64,000 nucleotides of DNA from Persicaria tinctoria (GCA_037127255.1 JBANSL010000007.1:68102038-68166037); one strand, 5' to 3'. Positions 35,401 to 46,971 are shown, numbered from the stretch's first letter. Numbers and translations are program-made. Notes: generated from the sequence alone by a model not told the origin.

Positions 35401-35682
35401 CAAATGTGAGATCTTGGCACCAACCTCAAAGGCATTCCCATTAAGTGTGACAATACAAGTTTCATCTCCATTACTAAAAATCCTGTTTAGCATTCAAGGA
35501 CCAAACATATTGATGTAAGGCATCATTTCATTAGAGACCATGTCGAAAAAGGTGATGTGTTCATTTCGTTTATTTCAACTGATTATCAATGGGCTGACAT
35601 TTTTAGTAAGCCTTTGGCAGAGGACAGGTTCACCTTCATAAGACGAGAGATTGGGATGCTTAACAAGGATGCACTTTCGTAG
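32433..35682 (+). pseudogene. SIRE-like pol: protease, integrase, RT, RNase H (broken)
   Basis: Open for 918 codons to a TGA at 35187-35189. In order: protease active site ([13 protein letters not shown], where the family often has a DSGC motif), the GAG-preintegrase HHCC zinc domain ([20 protein letters not shown]), integrase catalytic core (DLCGPM, SDHGREF, and [10 protein letters not shown], in which the usual Gly is Trp), then RT ([27 protein letters not shown]). The stop falls at the start of RNase H, where a Trp codon is expected. RNase H words (YSDADFAGY, then STAEAEYIAAG in another frame near 35345) and later stops show that this domain is lost. The readable region ends about 35682. 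Confidence 0.9.
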
Positions 35683-36154
35683 GGGGAGCTTTCCCTTTAC
35701 GAAAGATAAAATCTACTTAGTGTCAAGACCCTTGAGAATTATGTCAAGGTTTGTGAACTAAATGGTAGATCACATATATTGGATCATATATATTTGGTTA
35801 ATATATTTTTAGATATTTAATCAAGTATATTTTTATCGGATTTTAAAATCTTCTATTTATGTTTTTTTTAACCGTTGAGATATTTTTGGAGCAAAATAAT
35901 TTCGGATATTCTTTCCCTCTTATTTTTGGTTAAGAAAAGGATTTGAATTTTGAATTGGAAAATTTCAAAATTAGCAATGTTATGATTACTCCCCTTGGAA
36001 CTCTAAACCCATCCCATCACTCCATCATCTCTCTCTACTTAAACCCAATTCTGTACCCGATTCCATCACAAACTCAGAACTTATCCAAACCCTTTCACCT
36101 TCTCCTTCTCCAACCTCTCAACATGTTCTAAGAAAACCCTAGCCGACTTCCTCC

Positions 36155-37266
36155 ATGGCACCCAAATCAAAGAAAGCTTCCACACCCAAAAGACTTGGCG
36201 CTACCCCCAAGGGACGTCAGGTCACTTCCACCTCTCCCACACCTGAACCCACTCCTCAAGCCATTGTCCCAACTGTTGTCCAGAGCACCATAGTTGAGAG
36301 CACGACCACTGTTACCAAGGACTCTAAAAAACGCTCTGCTAAGAAACCCCTCAGTGCGAAACAGAAAGGGAAAAAGAAGATCTTAGCTGAGGAGGTGGAC
36401 GAGGAAGAGGAGGAAGATGATCTCGACGCCATCCTGAAAAGAGATGCTGCCAAGGAAGCCAAAGAGGAAGCCTTGAAGAAAAAGGCCGAGGAGGAGGCCG
36501 AGCTTGCAAGGAAACTTGCCAAGGAGGAAGCTGAGAGGATTCGAAAGGAAGCCGAAGCCGAGGAGGTTCCATCTGAAGAGGAGCCTGAGGAAGAAGACGA
36601 AGAGCAAGACGGATCTGGAGAAGATGAGGAAGCTGAAGGAGATGAAGCGGGGTCCGGTGAGGACTCGGGGTCTGAGGAAGAGGAGGAAGAATCTCCCTCT
36701 CCTTCTCCTCCTCCCCCGTCTCCAAAGAAGCGGAAATCCCCAATTGCAGTCAAGCCTCCATCCCCAAAACGCACCAGGAAGGGCACCCTCAGAAGCCTTG
36801 AGGAGCCTGTCAAGAAAGCTGCTCCAACGATTGCTCGCATGAAGAATGCTGATCCACCTGCCTACATCTAGGTAAACCAATCCCTGCCCTCCTCTTGGTT
36901 TGAAAATGCTGAGACTGCTGGTAAGTGGGTAGATGGGTTTCGAACTCGTAGGATATGTTGTTCTGATTTTTTGGATATCGAGTTCTTTGAGGCTTTGAAG
37001 CTACCCTGCATTGATCTTCTCAAAAAATCCCCAGCTTGGACCCTTCTCAATCTTGGAACCGTTTACTATCCCAGCTTACCCGCCTGTTCTACATAAACCT
37101 AAAAGCCAAACACGACGCCAATGGGTGGTCTTTGGAATCTGTTGTCAAAGGGGTTAGAATCTCTTTCAACTCCAATGACTTTGCAGATTTCCTTGGCCTA
37201 CCTAGCCCTTGTCCACCCTCTGAAATACACCCATCAAAAGAAAACTGTATCATCCTTGCCCGAGTC
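36155..37266 (+). pseudogene. SIRE-like third ORF, 5' part
   Basis: ATG at 36155 opens 238 codons of a Lys/Ser/Thr-rich then strongly acidic protein (runs of Glu, KKAEEEAELARKLAKEEAER coiled coil at about residues 105-145, a Pro/Ser stretch, basic KKRKSP patches). A TAG at 36869-36871 ends it. A conserved-looking globular part follows (SWFENAETAGKWVDGF…), shifts frame near 37080, and ends at PSEIHPSKENC when LARD1 intervenes at 37267. This ORF lies where SIRE-lineage elements keep an 'envelope-like' gene; here no signal peptide or membrane segment is visible, so I call it only a third ORF. The opposite-strand Ser-rich ORFs are mirrors. Confidence 0.75.
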
Positions 37267-37302
37267 TACACCTTGATTGGCGCCGTTGCCTACAAGAGGG
37301 AA

Positions 37303-37763
37303 CCGTCAAAAAAACTAGAACAAAGAAAAACCTAAAACTAAGAGAAGAAAGAGGCCGAAGCCTGTACGACCAAACTTAGAACTCCCCCCAGTTCTTAAAA
37401 CATACGGGAGTATATTAGTTTAGTTTTAGGAAATTACAAATTTGACCCACAAACTTAAATAACTAAATTGCATCCCAACACCCAATTATAAATTAACTTC
37501 ACAAAACAGCTCCCACATTTAACAACTTCCGCACTTGACAAGTTAGCTCCTCGGGTCTGATCCATTATGATTGCCGCTCCGCATTAAAGCTTGATTTTCC
37601 TCAATATTAGCCTCAAAATGCCTGAAACACACACAAACAAGGTGTAGACTCCGAAAATGCAAAATAAAATAAATAAAGTATAAAATATGATAAATATGCA
37701 TAAAAATGACCTAAACTAATATGCAAATGTATGCCTAAAATATGACTAAAATAGATGCTATCA
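37303..37763 (-). repeat. LARD1 3' LTR, truncated (461 bp)
   Basis: Near-identical to 42558-43016, so about 880 bp at the LTR's far end are missing. Starts (minus strand) TGATAGCATC. Confidence 0.85.
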
Positions 37764-37778
37764 AATCACCCCATGCTT
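37764..37778 (-). other. LARD1 polypurine tract
   Basis: The minus strand reads AAGCATGGGGTGATT immediately before the LTR start. Confidence 0.75.
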
Positions 37779-40199
37779 GAACCTTGCTTGTCCTCAAGCA
37801 AGAACAAGTGTAAATATTCACAAGAAAGATTTCCGTTTCAATCCAAGCAATGCTTTTGCTCATTTAAATCTAGATATTGGGTTCAAAACAAGAGCAAGCA
37901 AATCATGCAAGAGACAAGTCAAGACTTTAATTCCAAGACCTCACATAGGACATATTTTGTGGAACATTCTCACTCGTGTGTCTAAGGTATAAAAGTTCCG
38001 CTCTTGCTCAAATCTTGAAGACTCATCTACCATAAGCTTGAATTAGCGTCCTAACTCTCCACCACTTGGACTATGCACATAAGCATAAATCATGAGGTCT
38101 TTTCATGGGTTGTAATGGGGCCAAGGTAAGAAACAAAAGGTATGGATTCTTTGGCCATGTGGTGCTAAAATCCGGGAAATAAAATTACTTCCTAAACTTC
38201 CACCACAATTCATCTTCTTTTTTCAACACATACCAAATTTCTCACAACAACCACATCACATAATCAAATAAGCTCAAGAATCACAACTTTTGATAACCCA
38301 TTCCCTTTTTACAAAATATTCTCTAGTGATGAAGAAGAATTTATTCTCTTTTTTTTTTTCTATTTTTTTCCTTTTTTTTCACCCTTTTTTTTTCTTTCTT
38401 TCTTTTCTTCATCAAAAGAAACTTACAATTGAAGCACAAAATCCCCCACTCAATATATAATCACTCAAAGCCAAGTATTCTTTTTTTGTCCACAAAACGA
38501 CACATAAATCTATTTCATCCTAATTCCCGGATGGGTAAACGAGGCTAAAATAGGCTTAAGGATAATCTTGTGGAGCTACAAATAAATAGGCAAATAGGCT
38601 CAATGGGCTTCAAGCAAAGGATATATGAATGGATAGGAAGGGAATAATAGGCTAACAAAATTGCCTCAATCATGTTTATGCAATGCACACAAGTCATATA
38701 TGTGGTCTCGAGAGGTTCTAACGCAAGTTCTGAAGATAAAGCAATCAAGATGAGCAATTCACACACAAAGGAAAGAGGACTCATGGATGTTAGTCCTAGG
38801 CTCAGAAGCTCACAGGCTTTTGTCTCAGAATCTCAATCTCAACAAGTCTCAAGCAATGATCAGTTTTGAAAGAATTAGAACATAAACCCAAATCTCCAAA
38901 TCATCACAAGCTTTTTTAACATGCCTTAGAGGATATCATCAATCAATTTCAATCAAAGAAGTGACATGTTCTTCAAGAAGAGCAAGGCATTTTTATTAGC
39001 AAGGGTTCATCTCAAGACATCTATATGCAAATGCAATGCATGAATGCACATGAAAAAGAAAAATGAAAAAAATTATCTGCAAAAACGGAGTTACACTAGA
39101 AGTTCCTCACCCCATACTTAAAATCAACTTTGTCCTCAAAGTACATATGAAAAAGAGGAAGAGGAAAACTCACTAAATGAATCAGGCATTGAGGAACAAG
39201 CTTCTAGCTCAAGAGGAGGTAGTGGTGTTAGAGCCATTTGTACATCCCAGAAACTTCATCAATTGAGTATCCCTCGGTGTTCATTAGAAACTTTCAGCAA
39301 CTCTTGGGTGCAAATTGCATTTCTGAAACCTCTTGGAGTCGGAAAAATATAGGCATCGTCTCCTTTGCAAAAGGTCCTGGCCAAGACAAAAGCAAAGAAA
39401 ACACACCACCACGAAGCGTAATCCAACATCCAAGTATAAAATATATCCCAAGTATGAGAATCAATAACAACCACCACCTAAATAGAAATCAGTACTGCTG
39501 CTCATGCTCATCCATTATTTGCAAAGTAGAGTCATGAAAACTCAATGGAAACAGGGAACATGAACAAGTGAGAGAACTCAAGCAAGGACATAATCATAAT
39601 AATCATCAAACCAAGCACAAGTCACCAACAACGCAAGAATACCTCAAGTAAGGCAAAGTCGGGAGCAAATAACAAAGTCAAGGGACTCGAGATCAAACAG
39701 ACTCAATGGAAGCATCATGTATAACAAGTAGTTTAATCCAGGAGAATGATTAAGAGCCGAGAACTTATAGCATATACCCTCCCTGAGCAAGCCGAACAAA
39801 CACAACACTTCGATATGATCAAACAAATCAGTTCAGTTAACCGCCAACACTTTCACATCTCAGAATAGCCAAAGCACAGAACAACATGAAATTAGTGCAA
39901 TTGAAGCACAAAACAGTAGGAATTCAATTCCAAATACGAGAACATCAATCATTCACCGGTTGAGTAGGGTAATCTCAGCAACTTGGGAACAATAGGCAAA
40001 CAATTTCAATCTCAAGCTTGGAGCAAAAAAGAAATTCAGCCAAAATAAGCACCAGAATCCATCGATGAATCAATTGCTTCTAACTTAGTTAAGCACAAAA
40101 TCAGTTTAGCACATTCAAATCGAAAACATCCCCAATGCATCATCCGAAGATACATCAAACTCAAGAATTCAGCATTGCTAGCGATTAATTCAACACTGT
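37779..40199 (-). other. LARD1 internal non-coding region
   Basis: AT-rich, with a long T/C-rich run at 38338-38408 and no convincing ORF. Shares short blocks with LARD2 (for example 39170-39230 and 39333-39385). Confidence 0.6.
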
Positions 40200-40720
40200 C
40201 AATTGAAATAGGGGAGAAGACTGACCTGCGAGAGGGAGCGACTGGGCGGAGATCTGGGTGTGGGTTGACTGCTGGCAGTCGGCGCAGAGGACTCCGGTGA
40301 CAGTGAGGCTTCAGGGTGGAGTGCGGGATGGTGGAGCAGGTGCGGTGGCGGTGGAGCGAGAGAGAGATCGGGGAAGCGAGAGAGCAGCAGTGGAGTTGTG
40401 GTGATGGAGGCAGCCATGGAATGCCGGTGGTGGTGTGCCGGAGAGGTAGGCGAGGCAGTGGTTCCGAGAAGGGCTGAGAGAAGGTCCGGTGGAGGGGTGC
40501 TGCTAGAGATGACGGCGGGCAGGCGCAGTGGTGAACGAGAAAATGGAGGGAGGCGATATGGAAGGCGGAGAGCGAGTAGAAGAACAGCAGAGAGATGGAT
40601 GATGGAGCGACGGAAGGCTGGTGGTCCGGCGGTGAGAAGAGATTGTAGCGCCGGCCAGGTGCTGAGAGGCGAGGCCGATAGGGTATTGGGGAGAGAGAGA
40701 GGTGAGAGAAAGAAAAAAAA
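40200..40720 (-). other. LARD1 GC-rich segment
   Basis: GC-rich island with a 177-codon minus-strand frame (40199-40732; Pro, Ser, Leu-rich) and an overlapping plus-strand frame. Neither is recognisable. The matching island in LARD2 (27430-27900) has different sequence at base level, so this may be a fast-changing part of the family or separate host captures. Confidence 0.45.
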
Positions 40721-40902
40721 ACACCTCTCCAATTTTTATTTTTTTTTAATTCAAGGTGTCACGAGTCGTGGGAAGCATCCCGCGGGTCGTGACGCTTTAC
40801 AGAGAAGTCCACCAAGCTTTAGAGTGGCCTCCACGACTCGTGGAAGTCTATTAGATCCTTGGATTTATTATTTAGAATGAAAAAAGACAAAATAAAGAAA
40901 AT

Positions 40903-41553
40903 TTACCTACTACTTACCTCGAGTTGACCTCGAAAGCGTTTGAACCTTCCCGAATGGATGGTCCATGGCTCGACCCATCCATCAAGCAACGTCTTTTTGG
41001 AGCGGAATAGTAGAAATTCGTTGAAGTTCAAGCTCACAAGGAATGTGCTCATCCTCTTCTTAGCATATCGTCCTTTTGTGTCTTCACTAAATCCAAATGA
41101 AAACCTCTCCATGAAATTTTTATCCTCAAGCTCATCTTCCGAATCCTCGTTATCTTCTAAAATTTTCCTGTCAAGAGAAACGACAATCCAATCATCATTG
41201 AACTTTATCTCATCTTGAACATGGAAAATTTCAGAAATACTTGAAACATTCATCCGTTGAGTCTCTTGGATCCGCAACATCTCATCCTCAAAAACAACTT
41301 GGATCTTTGAGAGGTGGGTTTCCAAGAAAGTGAAGTACTCTTCCATATAAATCAACTTGGACGATTTTTGTGAATTTTCTGAAGCTTGATCTCGACACCC
41401 AGGCGGTGCGTATCCCTCGGTGATATCCCTCTCGTAAGAAGGGCGAGGATGCAACGAGTAGTACACCTCTTGTTCATTCCCAAACAACACCGGGCAATCA
41501 CTAGCTACATGATCAAAACCTCCACAAAACTCACAATAGCTTATGTCATCCAT
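40903..41553 (-). CDS. LARD1 ORF with a CCHC zinc knuckle (216 aa)
   Basis: The ATG at 41553 gives MDDISYCEFCGGFDHVASDC; a non-ATG start upstream is also open. The knuckle fits CX2CX4HX4C exactly (residues about 7-20), the nucleic-acid-binding motif of Gag nucleocapsids. The rest holds a His/Tyr/Pro-rich stretch, a helical segment (EEYFTFLETHLSKIQVVFED), an acidic run (about residues 145-165) and a basic C-terminus. No capsid, protease or RT motif is found. A Gag-like RNA-binding role in a non-autonomous element is the most economical reading. It is inference. Confidence 0.6.
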   Translation of the reverse strand: MDDISYCEFCGGFDHVASDCPVLFGNEQEVYYSLHPRPSYERDITEGYAPPGCRDQASENSQKSSKLIYMEEYFTFLETHLSKIQVVFEDEMLRIQETQRMNVSSISEIFHVQDEIKFNDDWIVVSLDRKILEDNEDSEDELEDKNFMERFSFGFSEDTKGRYAKKRMSTFLVSLNFNEFLLFRSKKTLLDGWVEPWTIHSGRFKRFRGQLEVSSR

Positions 41554-41652
41554 TTGAGCACAACCTGAAATAAAAAACAAAAGGAAAAAATCAAAAGCAA
41601 AAGAATGACTTAGAAAAAATCAGTCTAAATAAACAACCAATACAAACAATGG

Positions 41653-41670
41653 TCCCCGGCAACGGCGCCA
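41653..41670 (-). other. LARD1 primer-binding site, tRNA-Asp
   Basis: The minus strand reads TGGCGCCGTTGCCGGGGA, a perfect 18-base match to the complement of the plant tRNA-Asp 3' end, six bases from the LTR. Confidence 0.9.
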
Positions 41671-41676
41671 AAAACT

Positions 41677-43016
41677 TGATAGGCTAAAACCTACACCCAC
41701 AAGTGTATGGGGTTCAGTTGTAGTATATCGAGTGTCGTATCCACAAGGACTATGTGGTATCGATCATCAATTCAAACTGATTTAACTAAGTCAAGAAAAT
41801 AAAGGCGAAATGTTTATATGGATGGAGAAAGTAACCAACTAATGCGAAACAAATATGCAAAAATAGGTATTAAACAATGGATACGAGGCAAATCTAGGGT
41901 AAGGATCACCACAACGATGCTTTAGTAGATTAATATTGATATCCGTGTCACATTGTCTGAGTTTGCTAAAGGTAGATTGTCTAAGGTAATCGCAAATCTC
42001 CTTTCGGAATCAAAGCGATTGTGTCTAAATTGGTTAACAATCACCTTTCGGACTCAAGCAACCAATTTAGACTCTTTAAGTTCTTAGAATTCTATATGAT
42101 AATCATATCAACGTCGCCTTTCGGTATCGATTAATATCAAAATCATCTAAAATATCTATGACAATCTATAAATCCTCAAGAAGCTTAATTTCACTTTCGA
42201 TCAACTAAACTTCAGGTTTAATCCTATGGTTCCGATGGATCCAATAGCTTTTCGGCCTAAAATATTCACCATCTAAATTCTAATTTAGGGTTTTAGTCTT
42301 TCGATTTCAAACCCTAAATCAGTTCTAACCAATTTTCATCAATTAGGGCTAGCGCAATAGGATTAAATCACAAATCAACAGACAAACGAATATCAATCTT
42401 AACGCTACCAAATCATCGTCGGGATAACCCAAACCCTAGATCGAAGATTCAAGCAAGCATAATATGATAATCAACGAAATAAATCATAGACAAAAATAAA
42501 TCGCTGAAATAAAATAGAATGCAAACCGAAACTTCGTCTTCGATCCAAAGTGTATACCGTCAAAAAACTAGAACAAAGAAAAACCTAAAACTAAGAGAAG
42601 AAAGAGGCCGAAGCCTGTACGGCCAAACTTAGAGCTCCCCCCAGTTCTTAAAACATACGGGAGTATATTAGTTTAGTTTTAGGAAATTACAAATTTGACC
42701 CACAAACTTAAATAACTAAATTGCATCCCAACACCCAATTATAAATTAACTTCACAAAACAGCTCCCACATTTAGCAACTTCCGCACTTGACAAGTTAGC
42801 TCCTCGGGTCCGATCCATTATGATTGCCGCTCCGCATTAAAGCTTGATTTTCCTCAATATTAGCCTCAAAATGCCTGAAACACACACAAACAAGGTGTAG
42901 ACTCCGAAAATGCAAAATAAAATAAATAAAGTATAAAATATGATAAATATGCATAAAAATGACCTAAACTAATATGCAAATGTATGCCTAAAATATGACT
43001 AAAATAGATGCTATCA
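41677..43016 (-). repeat. LARD1 5' LTR (1,340 bp)
   Basis: Minus-strand start TGATAG and end CTATCA form a 6-bp inverted repeat. Followed by the primer site on its inner side and by SIRE-like host sequence on its outer side. Confidence 0.9.
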
Positions 43017-43672
43017 CTTGTCCACCCTCTGAAATACACCCCTCAAAAGAAAACTGTATCATCCTTGCCCGAGTCAAGTATCTCATACCCGAAGCATCTA
43101 ACAGCACCTCAAAGCAGCTCACCCACTCATCCCTTACCCTTGAGGCAAAAACTATATTTAACATCATTGCTCGATGCCTCTTACCCCGTCTTAACTCTGG
43201 CTCGCTTCTTACTGACAATGTCATGGTTCTCCTTTACCGTATCCTCAATGGCCTTGATCTTGATCTGACCAACACCATTTTAGGATCCATGGCTCACACA
43301 AAAAAAGCCAGGAAAGGAACTCCCCTCCCCTTTGCTACCCTTTTGACCCCACTCTTCAAAGCTTCTGGAATTGATTTCAAAAATGAAGAACAGCAGCGTC
43401 ATATGGGTAAGTTCGACTCCAAGAGCCTTGAAAAGATTAGCATCACTCGGTCTCCCAAAGGGACCTTGAGTCTTGCCACTCCTTCAAAAGCTCTTCCCAC
43501 TGCCTTAGTCGTTAATGAACGCATGGACAACCTGGAGTTGGGCTTGGAGGAAGTTCGCCTGGATATCAAGGAGTTGCACAAGGAGGTTATGATGGAGATG
43601 AGCGGGATAACCAAGATGTTGCAAGGTCTGTGGACAAGGCTCACTGATGATGCTCTGGACGACAAAGCCTAA
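43017..43672 (+). pseudogene. SIRE-like third ORF, 3' part
   Basis: Resumes with the 59 duplicated bases, then stays open to TAA/TAG at 43672. Readable blocks include LARVKYLIPEASNSTSKQLT, a hydrophobic VMVLLYRILNGLDLDLTN stretch and a C-terminal helical segment with heptad-like pattern (LELGLEEVRLDIKELHKEVM). The protein-level continuity with the part before LARD1 shows that this is one split ORF. Confidence 0.75.
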
Positions 43673-44004
43673 CCCTATCCTATCCCATCCCTATCCCAAA
43701 CTTGAAACATTGCTGGTTTTTTTGGAAACTTTTTCAAAACTTTTGGTGACTGTTTTACCTCCTCCCTTTGTTGAAAGACAAAAAGGGAGAGATGATCTGT
43801 GGTTGTTTAGACATGAAAGCCTTTTTGCTGTGAAGGTCTTGGAAGACCTTGGTTTTTGATCTTTTGGTTTTCTGTTGGATGACTTTTCATGCCTTAAAAA
43901 TTTGATCCAACATTTGTCTAACCCTTGCAGGTACTTAGTCCGATTTCACTTATATTATTTATGCTTGACTAAGTTGCAAGGATGCACATGTTTTGTCTTT
44001 CATC

Positions 44005-44014
44005 AAGGGGGAGA
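44005..44014 (+). other. SIRE-like polypurine tract
   Basis: AAGGGGGAGA just before the 3' LTR start TGATAAC. Confidence 0.85.
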
Positions 44015-44015
44015 T

Positions 44016-45060
44016 TGATAACTCCCTCCCTTGATGAAAATTGCAATAAGTTTCAAAGGCCTTGACAGTATGTCTGTGTTAAAGGTCTTGGAGCTTTAAT
44101 AGTGTTGATGAAATTCAAAACCTGTTCTATATATTATATTGTTCGAATATTATTTAATATTATTGTATACTTCCATTATAGTGTATATATGTAACTAACC
44201 TTTCAGGAAGTATTTTCAAATTATTTCCTTCCTTGTGCTACGTGTTGAGAAGATTCAAAATCGGAAAGATTATGGCTTCGAAGTTTCCAAAGATAGAAGA
44301 TTCAGCTCAAGCCATGATCTCGACTAGCCGTTGGAGAAGATCCTTGGAGCCGATTTGTCTCAATATATAGAGAAGGAAGATGAAGACAGAAGATACACAT
44401 TCATTGAACACGAGCTTTCATACACTTCAAGCCTTCAAGAGAAATCTGTCTTTGTGTGCTCTCTACTTGTCCTAAGAGTCTCTATTTTCATTTCAAAACA
44501 TTTGAGAGTTACACAGTGAGCTTATAGGTTATATTCATTCATAGTGTTATACTTGAGAGTTTGTAACTCAGGAAGTGAACACTAGGCTTTTGATTCTTGA
44601 GAGTAAGAGGATTGTACTAGATAGCCGAGAGAGGTGGGGCTCTTCTAGATTGGTCTAGGACTCCAAGGGAACGTGAGTTGACTAGATTGCAATTGTATAG
44701 GAGAGAGGCTTCCCGGTGAGCTATTAGGATCCTAAGATTTGTGAATCAATAAAGCCGGTTGAATCCTAGGGTTGTGGAAGAACCCTAGGCGGGGACGTAG
44801 GCCAAGTTCGTGTCGAACCTCGTAAACAACTCATCGAGTTCTTTACTTTATTGCTTTACCTTATTTCCGCACTTGGTTCGAATTGTTTAACTTTGTGATT
44901 CAGGTTTGACAGAGGAAAGATTAAGTCTAATCTCAAAGGGTTTTGCACGTGCTTCAAAAGTCTTGAGATTATCTGCGAAAATCTGGCATACTCTATTCAA
45001 CCCCCCCCCCCCCTTCTAGAGTATTTCTATATTACTTAGTTTTACATTATCGAACCTTCA
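44016..45060 (+). repeat. SIRE-like 3' LTR (1,045 bp)
   Basis: Pairs with 29567-30578. Contains about 27 extra bases near 44700 and an expanded poly-C run at 45001-45013. Confidence 0.9.
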
Positions 45061-45065
45061 AACCT

Positions 45066-46415
45066 CTTTCTACATAACATCAATCAAACAAGGGACTGTC
45101 ATGGCTTCACGAAAACATGAGGGCTCTCAAACTTCTAACATGGTGTTGAATGAGGCCACAAACTCTGGGGAATAATCCAAGAAATCAAGGAGGGAGTGGA
45201 TCATGAAAGATGCAGATTGAGACGAACTGGGGGACTGCAAAGCAGGGCAATGAAAATCAGCTAAGGAAGCCGACAATTGGCGTGTCCTGGTGGATCATCG
45301 AATTGGGATCGGATCATCAAGTTGTACAGCAATAGCCAGTTCAACATGAGGGATTGGCAATTCTGTAGATGCAGATGAACTATCCTGAACAATATCAGGC
45401 ATTTGAGAAACAGGAGGTGATTGCTCATTGATCACTTGATGAGTTCACTACCATCATTGGGAGATTGGTTAACCACAAACTCATCTCCAAACTGAACCAG
45501 AGGGACTGAAGGTTCTGCAACATGTGCAGTAGTACCTGAAGTGTCAGACGGATCTCTAAAAGGGAAGGTCGATTCTCTGAAGACTACATCCCTGCTATAG
45601 AACACCTTGTTGGAATTTAAATCCAACAATTTGAAAGCTTTGACACCTCCTGGGTAGCCCAAGAAAACACATTTCTTTGCCTGCACCCCAAATTTATCCT
45701 GATCTGTCTGTCTAGCTTTGCCAAAACATAAACACCCCAAGACCCGAAGATCACCATAGTTAGGAGTCTAGTGGAATAGAATTTCAAAAGGGACTTTCCA
45801 TTGCAATACAGAACTAGGAAGCGTGTTTATGATGTGTGTGGCAGCAGTGACGCAATCACCCCAAAACCGAATTGGAAGATTAGCATGTAGACACATAGCA
45901 CGAGCAGTTTCAATCAAGTGGCGATGATTGCGTTGTACACGCCCATTTTGCTGAGGAACCCCAGGAACACTTCATTGATGAATAATCGCATTTGCTGCTA
46001 ATAAAGACTTGTAAGCATTTTGAATGAACTCTGAGCCATTATCACTCCTAATGGCTTTAACACATGTGCCAAATTGATTCTCAACATAAGCCAGAAAATT
46101 GCTAATAGTTTGAAGAACCAAGGACTTGGAAGAAAGCAAATAAGTCCAAATATACCTGCTGTGATCATCTAACACAATTAAGAAATAGCGAGACCCATCA
46201 TAAGTACGTGCTTTGTAAGGACCCCAGACATCAAGATGAACCAGTCCAAAAGGAACAGAAGCAATAGATGAACTCCTTTCAAAAGGAAATCTATGATGCT
46301 TTGCAAGAACACAACTGTCACAAAAAAAGTCTGAACAACTCAAATGTTTGAACTGAGACAAATGTTTCAATTTGGAAACAGAACTATGGCCAAGTCTTTC
46401 ATGAACTAAATGCAA
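45066..46415 (-). pseudogene. Copia-A integrase
   Basis: The minus strand encodes the preintegrase zinc region (HERLGHSSVSKLKHL, CDSCVLAKHHRFPF), the catalytic core (HLDVWGPYKA, IRSDNGSEF), then after a stop near 45970 the QQNGRVQRNH region with the third acidic position apparently replaced (VQRN where the family has VERK), and the C-terminal GCLCFGKARQ…KCVFLGYP block. Several stops. The SIRE-like element interrupts just downstream at 45065. Confidence 0.8.
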
Positions 46416-46500
46416 ATCATGACAAGGAACTGGCTTTATTGCTTGATTGAATCTCTGGGACTATATTGTGTCACCATGGAATGCAGCTTCAATCCCAGCA

Positions 46501-46971
46501 TTAGGAGTTACGAATGATGTATAGGCCACTGACTCTATGTCCTTTCCCCACCAATTTCTTAGTGATAAGGTCCTGAAATACACACTGATCAGCAGTGAAC
46601 ATAGGCAACAAACTACTTTCTTCAATCAATTTACCCACTGATAATAGATTGTGCTTAAAAGATGGCACCAGAAGCACATTGTTCAACACAAGGTTAGAGC
46701 TAAATCTCACTGTCCCCACCGTATCAACTGAAATAACAGAATCATCAGGCAAAGCAATTTGAATCGGTTTCAACAACCTTCTTTTGCACTCAAGCAATGA
46801 ATCATCATATAACATATGATCAGTAGCACCTGTGTCTACTATCCAGAAATTTTTCCCAACTAATTTCTCAATCATCAAGGCTTTAAAAGGAGTGTAATTA
46901 CCTGAGAACTTTGCTGCAGCAAAGCAATCATCACTCTCGATCTTTATCTGCTTGCCCTTTATTTGCCTCAA
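46501..46971 (-). pseudogene. Copia-A protease
   Basis: WIVDTGATDHM (catalytic DTG) followed by the LLVPSFKHNLLSVGKL block typical of Copia protease/preintegrase. Separated from integrase by a stop at about 46499. Confidence 0.85.

Larger units (their letters stand above)
37267..43016 (-). mobile_element. LARD1: non-autonomous Ty3-like element in the SIRE-like third ORF
   Basis: 5' LTR (41677-43016), a perfect tRNA-Asp primer site, one zinc-knuckle ORF, a polypurine tract and a truncated 3' LTR, all on the minus strand. No protease, RT or integrase. The right border is clean (CTATCA at 43016). The left border is not: the LTR is cut at 37303, 36 bases of filler precede it, and 59 bases of host ORF are repeated on both sides (37208-37266 and 43017-43075) instead of the usual five. 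Confidence 0.85.
29567..45060 (+). mobile_element. SIRE-like Ty1/Copia element with a third ORF, split by LARD1
   Basis: Two LTRs (29567-30578 and 44016-45060) flanked by the perfect duplication AACCT (29562-29566 and 45061-45065), an initiator-Met primer site, gag with two CCHC knuckles, pol in Copia order, and an extra ORF between pol and the 3' LTR. That extra ORF is the mark of the SIRE/Maximus lineage. About two dozen LTR substitutions over 1 kb (roughly 2-2.5% by eye) point to a fairly recent insertion, yet stops, shifts and the LARD1 insertion make this copy defective. Without LARD1 it is about 9.7 kb, the normal size for the lineage. Confidence 0.9.

Noticed and set aside
36256..36840. 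Long minus-strand Ser-rich ORFs opposite the SIRE-like third ORF
   Set aside because: Antisense of Glu-rich codons gives Ser/Leu runs. The plus frame has the ATG and continues across the LARD1 insertion.
40199..40732. 177-codon Pro/Ser/Leu-rich ORF as a host gene
   Set aside because: Low-complexity GC-rich composition with overlapping frames on both strands and no motif; described only as a GC-rich segment.
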